From Hsuehochloa calcarea (lineage: Eukaryota > Streptophyta > Magnoliopsida > Poales > Poaceae), in NCBI GenBank assembly GCA_036346395.1, contig CM070594.1:18757385-18821384 (forward strand): a DNA stretch of 64,000 nucleotides, in the 5' to 3' direction. Below are positions 55,464 to 64,000 of the stretch, piece by piece. Each line of letters begins with the position of its first letter. Positions within the stretch are counted from its first letter, which is position 1. Below the pieces are notes generated by a model. That model ran no database searches and had not been told where the DNA came from. It saw nothing but the letters and a program-made list of their open reading frames with translations. The position numbers and the translations under genes were made by a program.

Positions 55464-55665
55464 CCCATCAATTCCAGTATGGGCACTTGAAAATCCCATC
55501 AATTCCAGAATGGGTACATGAGTCCACCATTCCAATGTGGGCCATGTTACGTGAGTCCACCATTCCAATGTGGGCCACGTTGGACGGTCGTATGAAACGT
55601 TCTTCATACGATTACTTTAAGTGAACACCGACGGGTGTTTCACTCGCTATACCGGTATATGCTGC
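55464..55665 (+). other. hairpin array in LTR D (5' copy)
   Basis: The stems are CCCAT/ATGGG (55464-55483), CCCAT/ATGGG (55495-55514), CCAC/GTGG (55524-55540 and 55557-55573), CGTATG/CATACG (55589-55610), and GTGAACACC/GGTGTTTCAC with loop GACG and one bulged base (55621-55643). Last comes a TATACCGGTATA palindrome (about 55648-55660). The order matches the end of the LTR C array. The 3' LTR copy spans about 62083-62275. Confidence 0.82.
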
Positions 55666-55793
55666 ATTATGTCCAATTCCTTCAATGCATCATTCCACTT
55701 CATCCATTCATAAATTCGTTTCCAGTATATGTTCAAATGATGTTGGTGATATATTGCTCATGGAATGTGTGATTGTTACATACAGTTACTTGC

Positions 55794-55808
55794 TGAGTCT
55801 TTGGCTCA
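55794..55808 (+). other. conserved LTR stem-loop (LTR D, 5' copy)
   Basis: TGAG, loop TCTTTGG, CTCA, preceded by CTTGC. The 3' LTR has CGAG instead of TGAG at 62409. Confidence 0.75.
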
Positions 55809-56148
55809 TTCTTGCTTTGTTGTTTTATTTAGGTAAATGACAAGGAAGAATGATCTTGTGGAGGGTAGTTCATCACGATGCACTCACTTCCGTAAACCAA
55901 ACATTTTGAGGACTTTTACTGTCGTTAATTATGACTCGTGTTGAATTGTAATAAGCCAGTTTGGTCATAACTACCTTATCTTTCTGAATTGTTTACTTCC
56001 ATTTCGTTGATTAAAACTTGATGATGAATACTTGTTTCCGTATAATCTTAATACTTGTTTCACCTTATCATGCGATTCGATGTTATTCAATGGAAGAGTA
56101 GTGGTTGTAGGTGACATCTTGACTTCCTTATAGTCAGGGTGTTACAGT

Positions 56149-56160
56149 TGGTATCAGAGC
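56149..56160 (+). promoter_or_regulatory. primer-binding site of element D (initiator tRNA-Met)
   Basis: TGGTATCAGAGC lies two bases after the 5' LTR, as in element C. Confidence 0.93.
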
Positions 56161-59100
56161 GGGCTTTAGGTCCGTGGTAATTAAGTTATTAAAATGACAC
56201 ACTGTGCACAGTAGGTGGGGTTTGGGAAAATCCATTGTTTCCGCATTTCTAGTGATGTTGTTCATTATGTTGTATGGTATAGAATTGCTTCTGTACTATC
56301 TTTCTTGTTGTTAATCCATGATATGATGTGATAACCTCTATCTATGAAATTATTCTATGATCGTCATGAGATGATCCGATATATATATATATATATTCAT
56401 AATTGATTGCACTAGTTATGTGTATCGCTAGCGGGCGTTGATCAGTTGAGTTCGTGGTTGTTGTCCTGGGTTTTGCCAGGCTACACCACTGTTTGTAGTA
56501 GGATATTAGAGAACTTCTTACCTCTGTTCCATAAGCTCTGTACTGAGCATGAGCTCATTGATGAACTTGTTGCCTTTCTCGAACTGATATCTGGTTTCCT
56601 GGTTGTGGTTCCTAGCCGTTCGTGAATTCTTTTGAAATTGGGGTTTTAATGAAGAAGGCAAGCTCCAGCAGTTCTCTGATTCGTTCTTTGAAACGAATAT
56701 TGCCCTTTCGACTATTGTGATATTTCTGCTCCACGTGAGCATAGTTCAAATGCAAGATTCCTCTTTTCACAAAAGACTTGTTTTACCCCTGTTGGGGAAA
56801 TTTAACTCATTCATTCGTTTGGAATCTCGGTATTGGAAGAATTCTTTTGTAAGTTCTTTATCAAGTGTGTATTGATCTTGCATATTTCTCTTGGGTTGCT
56901 TTAGTAACTCGTTCTCTTCCTTGATTTTCGAATTTTACAAATTCTTGTCCGGTGGAGATTGATGAATTTCTCTTGGGTTCATAATTTTGGTAGACGAGTT
57001 TCAGTAGGCCTTTAATGGTACTCCGAAAACATTATGGTTTTTCGATTGTTGAATTGCTTTTACTAGAAATGATCCTTGTAAATTGGCAACATTGATATTT
57101 TCATGGTTGTTCTTTCTTTCTCATTGAAAAAAAAGCGACTCATTTACTCGTTTGATGGTTTGCCTAATGAGAATTCTTGTTGCAAGTTCGTTAACACGAG
57201 AAAGTTTTGGCTCAATGTATTCCTTTTGGAACCCTCTGCTTGTTGAAATTTGATGCATCCCTTTTACAAGAAAAGCGTTAAAACCCTTTTGGAGTCTTTG
57301 GGTTATGCTTTAGTCGGGGTTGCACCCAAACAAAGATTGTGGGCTACGGGTTTCTATTAGATCCTATTTGTTTTTCAAAATAGTTTCTTGCCTTTACAGC
57401 TCTCGAGCTCTCATTCTTTGTTTGTGAGCGTTATTCTTGACGAGATCGTTCTCTTTATGTTAGCCCTATCTCTCTTGTTGATAAGGGCACTTGGTTATCC
57501 GTTTGTGATTCGGAGAATGAAAATTTCCTTTCACAAAGTTCATTGAAGAAATTTCGACTATGTTCATTTCTTTGGAATATTTGGAGTGTTGGAGTTTAGA
57601 ACCTCCCTTTGGAAAAGAAAAATATCGAAACCTCTTTTCTCTATAGTTTTGTAGTGCTGGGTGTGACGTTTATTCAACTTTGTGGTTTTTGTACCAGGAT
57701 TCTTTTCTAGAACAAGTTGTTATTACAATTCCATGTGATGCTGACAATTTTTATGACCCGATTTGTCATGTTTCCTTTAGAAGGTTTATTGACACGATCA
57801 GTAATGTGAGAGTAAGGTTGATTCTTTTATAAAGAAAGAAGTTTGATCACCTTTCTTGATGTTTCCAAAATGATTCAATTTCGAGTTTTGTGTTCATGAC
57901 CTATTGGAGGTCCCAGTTTATTAAGATAAACGAAGTTTGCCACGTAAAACGATTTGTTGCAGAGTTATAATGGTTCTTCAGTGATGCAAGCGTTTTGATC
58001 TTGAATGCTCGTTGTTCTTATCTGTAAAAATCCGACATTCTCTTTTTGTGAGGCCCATGTTTTCAACTGTGGACTTCCCATATGTTTTCTGAGTCCATTG
58101 CCTAATTGGTTTTCCCCTGAGTTCTGTGTTCCTTGCGAGTGGTAGGTGATTTTTCAGTTGGTGAAGATCGTTTCTATTTGCCTCTTCTTTCGAGAAGGAA
58201 TCAACCCATTCATTCCATGTGGGTCTTCCGAAATATTTTCTAAGTGTTGTTATGGGTTTGATGTTAATACCTGTAGTAAATTGATCGCCTTTGGTGACAT
58301 CGTTCAAATAAGAATATTTCAAATTTAGCTTTCACGGTACCTTGGAGTTCGTGAATCAACTGGTGACTGAAATTATTTTGGGTAACTTGAGGAATTGGAT
58401 TAACCTATTGTTTCTTAAAGATTTTGTGTGATTTATTCCGAAAGGTTCCTTGGTTTGAGTTCGCAAAGTGAGGTTGCAATAAAAGAATATTTTCGTTGAT
58501 CTCTTCGAGACGAAGTTAATCCGTTTGCTTTCCGTGAAATCCTGTAAAGGGAAATGTTTCGAGTTTTGTGGCTGAGAATATTTGGATCTCGTGTTTCCCA
58601 AGTAGATGAACTGTTTCGAGCAAGCTGGCCTGTTGAAGGATCTTATCGATTCTTAATTAAATCTTGTGGTTATTTGAAGCGTCCCTAAATTTGTTGCTCT
58701 TTCCGCTCAAGAGATGGCGAATTTCAAACGTAATATCTTTCTTTCGAGTCGGCTGTTATTTGCTATTCTCTTTTGAGGGATGTGTGCCTCCAATTATGAA
58801 CTCAGTTTTTGTTTTCCAAGATCACCTTTATTAGAATATTTCTTTTGGTTTCCTGCTCGCCGTGATGAGCAACGTCTTTCTGTGTGAATAAACTTATCTT
58901 TGTTCGCCTCTTCCTTTTGAGAAAGGATCACAGTTTTGGGTTGCAAAGTGTTTGCAAAGGGTAAGTTTGGCAACTGTTTGGTGGTAGATGAGTAATCGTA
59001 GCGGTGTTATTTTACTACCAAGTTATTGGAAGAGTAGTAGAATGTAGAATGATTTTGATCTGTATCTCTTGGGGAAGAATTAATTCACATGGAATGTTTG

Positions 59101-60518
59101 GTTTCTAAGTAAGTTTGAAAAGTGTTACGACTGAGTAGAACCTATGGTATAGTGAAACTTCAGAACTTCAGTTCATGATTGAATGGTCGGTGATTATCGA
59201 AGGTATGGAAACCATGATTACTTCTATAGAGCAACGCAATTGGATAATGATGCGAGATTTGGTGAGAAATTTCTAAGTATGCAATTGAGTGGGTATGTTA
59301 GAATTGGGGAAAATGTTGGAGAGTAAATCCGTTGATTTCCCTATATGTTATAATTGAAATTTGTGGTAGAGATCTTGGAGGTTAAATTTGGGTTGGCATT
59401 GTTATGCTAGACCTTTGGTCACACAATGATTATGTGTAGAGAAAGTGGAATAATAGAGTTTCCTGAGCAATGAATGGTCATTGATAGAACTCTTCTGATA
59501 TAGTACATGTCCGTGCGTGCTAAGGATCTTGAATTGTTGTTATTGGAAATTGAAGATAATGTGATTGCGTGGTGCCTACTATTGTGGTGTTTTGGATGCT
59601 TTCAATCAAATCGATTCTGTATTACCTAGAGTATCCAGTAGATTTCATAGAGTCTCTTCACAATGGTGTGGATGATTTAATTCAGTTTGAGCATGATTTG
59701 AGGATATTTAACTAAAAGGTTTAAGCTCGTGTGGTTTGCGATGAATTCAAATTTCAAGGATTCGAGAGAAATTTTATTCCTAGAAGAAAGAAACTGTGGA
59801 AAGGAATGTTCATCGGATAATGAGGTGTTTTCTTGATTCTCGTTTGAGTTTGGTGTTGTTGACCGGTGTTTTCTGCAATTTGAGTTGAGGTTATGTTGGC
59901 ATGTAGATTCTTTCCAATTCAGACAAACTGCAAGTGTTTGGTTTGGGCGTGCCAGTAATTTCTCCTTTGGTTGTATTGGTGTTCATTTGTAAACTGCCTA
60001 TTTAGAAAATGGATTTGTTTTGAAATGAACTGTCAAATTTGGAATTTAAACTTTTGGTGGAGAATTAGCATTGAGCGGACGCGATGAGGACTCTCTATTT
60101 TCAATTGGATTCTCTTCGTTTTCGAAAGTTGCAGAAATTAGAAATTTGGTATTTCGTTTTAACCGTCTCGGGTACGCGCCCGAAGTACGCAATGTCGGGT
60201 GTGTTCTGGTGCTGAGTGGGCAGCTGAACCATTCAAGATTCGAGTTATAGTTTAAGACGTTGACCATTGAGTATGGTCTTACCTTCGATCCTCTTCTAAT
60301 AAGTGAACCCAGAAAGTTCAGGCTGAGCATTAGGTCAGTCGTCGTTTTACGTCTTTGTGTTGTGGTTTTCTCTAGTCCGAAAGAGAGGCCACTTGCGAGC
60401 TAGAGTCCCTCGTGCGCGAGCAGTATCCAGACCCGTTCGTTCCTAGTACGTGCTTATCACTGATAATTACAGTGACATTTTCTTTTGTATAGATCGGTGC
60501 GTAGATTCGAGGTCGAAT
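56161..60518 (+). other. non-coding internal domain of element D
   Basis: No retroviral protein motif is seen on either strand. A TATATATATATATATATATAT run is at about 56380. A loose motif recurs many times: an AGAAAAG/GAGAAGG-type purine run, then (A/C)TCATTCATTCGTTTG-like text, then TTCTTG...AAGTTC (for example about 56760-56850, 57110-57200, 58180-58240 and 58500-58540). This suggests an ancient, internally repeated domain. Parts align with element C. Confidence 0.7.
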
Positions 60519-60537
60519 CCTGTTAAGGGGGGTAGAA
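60519..60537 (+). promoter_or_regulatory. polypurine tract of element D
   Basis: Text around AAGGGGGGTAGAA directly before the 3' LTR is the same as in element C. Confidence 0.87.
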
Positions 60538-62758
60538 TGTAGTACCCCGAATATCGATTAGAGAGAAGGTTAATCGGGCGAGGGAATTAATTAAAAACTT
60601 AATCTTTTTGGGGAAAATCTGGAACCTGGGCTTCCAACCCAAGCTAGGGCTGCCTTTGGCCGGCCAATTTGTGGGCCAAGAAGGGGGGAGGCGCCCCAAG
60701 AGGGCCCAAGCCCAAGCCGGCCACCCCTCTCCTTAACCCTAGGCCAAAAACCCCCACTTCCCCCTTTTTCCCCCACCCCTCCCCCTTGAGCCGCCACCTC
60801 CCCTCCCATGGCCGGCTCCTTGCTGCTCCTTGGTGTCCTCGCTGCTGTGGTGTGGTCTCCGGTGATCCCCGGTGCTTCTCCCCAAGAACCCCTCCGACAT
60901 CTCCTTTCCCGCCCGTCGACACCGGCCATCCTTCGCATCCTTGTGGCCGGCCCTTTGGAGAGGAGGAGAGGAGAAGGAGGAAGGCCTTAGGGAACCAGAT
61001 CATCGTCGTTCTCACGGGTCTTCAAGGGTAACGAAGGTGTTTTAGTGGTAGTTTGATTCGGTTTTATTGATTAATGGTGGATTAGATCTAAATCGCGTTC
61101 TGTCCTGGAGATTCCAGAACGCATCTGTCTTCTTGCGCGGCCAGTTTCGACCCTTTAGAGGCCGAATCTCGGGTTGACCTCTCCTAGAGATATGTTCCTG
61201 GTTTCATTAGCTTTCTTTTGGCACCTGGATCACGAATTTTCACCCAGTAGATTAAAAGTTATGACTGTTTTACTACGTGCTGGTCTGTCTGCCAGAATTG
61301 CTGGGTATAGTCGGTTGCACCTAGGTTTTGATCTAGTTAGAGTCAGAATCAGGTCGGCCACCCAACTAGGTTTATAAAGATAATTTCACCATGTTTCCAG
61401 GCTGATAAAAATCACTTTATTTGGATCAGTGGTTTAAAAGTTAGAGCCTTTTCTTTCGGGCTGTTCTGAATTCTGGGCAGACTGCAATTATAGTTTTCAT
61501 TGGATGATTAGACCTCTGTATTGGCCGAATTAGAGTTTACCATCAACTAGAGTTTTGTAGCCAGTTAAGTTAAGAAAATCTGGGCACTGGTTTCGTGTCG
61601 TTTCGAGTTCCAGATAATTAAATATGCTTTTTCTCGTACCGCTGCTCTTAAGGGCTGAAATCTGGCAGAATAGTTTATTTTCAATTTGGGTCTATGCGGT
61701 ATATTGAATAGTCAGGGGTTATTGTAGAACATCGGTAGCAGTGTTATATCGTTGTTCTTATTTTGGGAACATGCTTGTGTAGGCGGTGAGACATCCGTGT
61801 GGGAACACCTCCGTTGCACGCTAACGAGTCACTACGCAAAAGGCAAGTACTGTATGCATAATGATATGTTGTTTACATGAATGTTTTGTGCCTTGTTCAT
61901 GATGTTGATATACTACAAGTACCTTGTATACTATGTTTGATGCAAAAAATGTGATGTGTGAGTGAATGATTATATTTGTTCGTACTTGTAGATGAATGCC
62001 ATGTATTTCTTTTCAATTATGAGTACTATTCAATATTGCCATGGGATCACATCATGACATGCATAAATTACATTGGTAAGACCCATCAATTCCAAGATGG
62101 GCACTTGAAAATCCCATCAATTCCGAATGGGTACATGAGTCCACCATTCCAATGTGGGCCATGTTACGTGAGTCCACCATTCCAATGTGGGCCACGTTGA
62201 ACGATCGTGTGAAACGTTCTTCATACGATTACTTTAAGTGAACACCGACGGTGTTTCACTCGCTATACCCATATATCTTGCATTATGTCCAATTCCTTCA
62301 ATGCATCATTCCACTTCATCCATTCATAAATTCGTTTCGAGATATGTTCAAATGATGTTGGTGATATATTGCTCATGGAATGTGTGATTGTTACATCTGA
62401 TTACTTGTCGAGTCTTTGGCTCATTCTTGCTTTGTTGTTTTATTTAGGTAAATGACAAGGAAGAATGATCTTGTGGAGGGTAGTTCATCACGATGCACTC
62501 ACTTAGTAAACCAAACATTTTGAGGACTTTTCTTTCGTTAATTATGACTCGTGTTGAATTGTAATAAGCCGTTTGGTCATAACTACCTTATCTTTACGAA
62601 TTGTTTACTTCCATTTCGTTGATTAAAACTTGATGATGAATACTTGTTTCCGTATAATCTTAATACTTGTTTCACCTTATCATGCGATTCGATGTTATTC
62701 AATGGAAGAGTAGTGGTTGTAGGTGACATCTTGACTTCCTTATAGTCAGGGTGTTACA
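60538..62758 (+). mobile_element. 3' LTR of element D
   Basis: It starts TGTAGTACCCCGAATATCG and ends GGGTGTTACA. Compared with the 5' LTR, the differences are few up to about 61790 and are mostly one-base indels. They are then frequent in the rest, including the hairpin array and its ACCGGT palindrome, which reads ACCCAT here. Confidence 0.95.
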
Positions 62759-63196
62759 GTTGTTTGTTGTGTTTTAGGTACCTGTATGAGATCGGCATGC
62801 ATGGGAGAAAGGAAGGGCTAGAGTAGTTGCACGCTCGCACTATATACACACATGAGAATAAAAGGAAAATTAATTCAGTAGATGGATGAATTATCTAAAA
62901 TTCTGCTTATGATCATTACTTGATTGGATTAGACTGTAATAAAGGAGTTTAAAAATTGGATACTTATGATCTACTTTCAGATGTCTATTTGATAAAGGTG
63001 AATAGCCTATGTGAGTTATGTTTGGATCATTTTTTTAAGTAGACTACCTATTGTTATATTTGCTTGTGGAAACCCCAATATAGTAGCTATACATAGGAGG
63101 TTCTGCCGGAATTTGGTAAAGAGTTTAGTTAATTATGTTTATCTTGTTATTTTAGTAGCATTCCAAGCTCATGTTGGGCTGGGGTGTTACACGTGT

Positions 63197-63292
63197 AGAC
63201 TCCTCGTACTTCATGCATGCATAAAATAATTATGAATACAAATAAAAAAATTACATAATTTGCATCCAAATAACAAGCAACATAGAATGTTA
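63197..63292. other. short AT-rich spacer between element C and CACTA-4
   Basis: No feature is seen except repeated ATGCATGC; it is probably part of the locus hit by both elements. Confidence 0.45.
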
Positions 63293-64000
63293 CACTACCA
63301 AGAAACCGATGATTTCCAACGGCCAAAAACCGACAGGAAATAATTTCTTATCAGCGTTAGGCAATAGCCCTCGGCCATAGGTTGTTGCGTAAACTCCATT
63401 TGACTTACGGTTCGGCGGGAAATTAATTTTCATTGGCTATTCCTGACGGTGGCCCACAGGAAAAAATGCCTTGGCTAGGTTTTCAAACCGACTTTTCTTA
63501 TTGTATGCCCGTCAGGGAATTACTGTCACTAATTACTATACTGTCGGTTTTTTCCCGTCAGAAGTTTACCGCCAGGGAATTAGATATCCCCGCCAGCAAA
63601 ATGCAACCTCCCAAACCATGAAACCATCAGAAATAAGCAATACCAATAGGAAAACATCCGAATTTTCCAAGCTAATAATTGATAATACTTTCTTCATTGC
63701 AAGTTCATTCAATTTTTGATATTCCAATCACAACCTTAAACAAGTACACATTCTATATCAATCCATTCACAATATCAATGCACCAGCCACACATCCATCA
63801 CCAATGCATGCAACAGCACCAGTCCAATCACAATCTGGAAGGAAATTAACCATGACCAACATGAAGAGTTCAGTACATGTAGTTGTATTAAAGTCATTCA
63901 CCTTCAATCTACACGTAGTTCTATCACAAACATAAAAGTAGCACAACCAAGCGCTACTTCTCCTTCTACATGGAACCGCATCCATCACATTCCACAATTC
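63293..64000. mobile_element. CACTA-4: left end of a CACTA element that runs off the window
   Basis: CACTACCAAGAAACCG begins at 63293, preceded by TTA as the possible 3-bp duplication. The next 300 bp contain repeated CCGTCAGG(A/G)AAT, CCGACAGGAAAT and inverted forms, a subterminal array different from those of CACTA-1 and CACTA-2. The rest to 64000 is AT-rich without a supported gene. The right end is outside the window, so the assignment rests on one terminus and its array. Confidence 0.72.

Larger units (their letters stand above)
53917..56146 (+). mobile_element. 5' LTR of element D
   Basis: It starts TGTAGTACCCCGAATATCG and ends GGGTGTTACA. A CCCTCCCCCTTGAGCCGCC block lies at about 54158. 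The hairpin array is at 55464-55665 and the stem-loop at 55794-55808. Open frames such as that at 54187 (+) lie within LTR sequence and recur in the 3' LTR with different ends, so they are not called genes. Confidence 0.95.
53917..62758 (+). mobile_element. element D: complete non-coding, LARD-like LTR retrotransposon
   Basis: This 8,842-bp element has LTRs at 53917-56146 and 60538-62758 (2,230 and 2,221 bp), a tRNA-Met primer site, a polypurine tract and a perfect GTTGT duplication. The 4.4-kb interior has no coding capacity. It is similar in length, end sequences and internal layout to element C, so the two are sister families. The LTRs are very similar in their first 1.25 kb and less so afterwards. 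It inserted in the 3' LTR of C, 11 bp after the conserved stem-loop. Confidence 0.96.
42271..63191 (+). mobile_element. element C: non-coding, LARD-like LTR retrotransposon with two nested insertions
   Basis: The 5' LTR (42271-47745) and 3' LTR (52117-63191), both starting TGTAATACC and ending GTTACA, are flanked by CGTGT. After removing LTR-B with its 13-bp duplication and element D with its 5-bp duplication, the LTRs are 2,229 and 2,228 bp. A tRNA-Met primer site and a polypurine tract are present, but the 4.4-kb internal domain has no coding capacity. It must have used proteins from another element. The LTRs differ at many sites, clearly more than those of D, as expected because D sits inside C. 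Confidence 0.95.
52117..63191 (+). mobile_element. 3' LTR of element C, interrupted by element D
   Basis: The LTR runs 52117-53916 and 62764-63191. It starts TGTAATACCTCGG and ends GGGGTGTTACA. It preserves the hairpin array and the TGAGTC stem-loop. Its second piece contains the site that is empty with respect to LTR-B. Confidence 0.93.

Noticed and set aside
54118..61031. Similar open frames in both D LTRs (such as those at 54187 and 60808, +)
   Set aside because: The frames end differently in the two LTRs because of single-base indels, so there is no protein-level constraint.

Overview
The window looks like repeat-rich heterochromatin of a grass, most likely Oryza or a close relative. The evidence is the mixture of GC-rich (CCG-type) exon-like blocks in AT-rich surroundings, large Ty3/gypsy LTRs with a tRNA-Met primer site, CACTA elements with CACAGACGG-type subterminal repeats, and a Mutator-like element (MULE) with GC-rich ends. 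I see no convincing host gene and no tRNA or rRNA gene. Almost every recognisable reading frame belongs to a mobile element, and nearly all are broken.

Left part (1-16673): a degraded Ty3/gypsy element is split at 2843 by CACTA-1 (2844-10029, 3-bp duplication GAA). Its integrase resumes at 10030 and stops at about 11086, where it abuts a Ty1/copia RNase H fragment. That fragment is itself split by CACTA-2 (11261-15852, duplication TCA), and CACTA-2 holds a 3.27-kb solo LTR (12133-15403, duplication CTTCC). The copia fragment ends in its 217-bp 3' LTR (16457-16673).

Centre (16853-26517): a 9.66-kb MULE with identical 82-bp terminal inverted repeats and a perfect 9-bp target duplication (CTTTAGAAC). 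It carries three genes in a row on the + strand: a MURA-type transposase, a plant-mobile-domain (PMD) gene, and a small gene combining a GRF-like zinc finger with a charged helix. A seven-copy tandem repeat lies just upstream of the third gene.

Right of centre (26762-40545): a copia element on the minus strand with 259/261-bp LTRs (26762-33749), about 1.2 kb of unassigned DNA, then a second, internally deleted copia element on the minus strand (34948-40545). The 5' LTR of the second element contains an internal fragment of a CACTA element.

Right end (42271-63191): element C is a non-coding, LARD-like LTR element with duplication CGTGT. Its 5' LTR is interrupted by LTR-B (44230-47462) and its 3' LTR by element D (53917-62758, duplication GTTGT). 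D is a sister non-coding element. A fourth CACTA end starts at 63293 and runs off the window.

The most unusual signals are at RNA level. A short stem-loop with compensating base changes recurs in all four large LTR types. An array of six or seven consecutive hairpins is conserved in layout between LTRs C and D. The three-gene cargo of the MULE is the best candidate for a little-described system.
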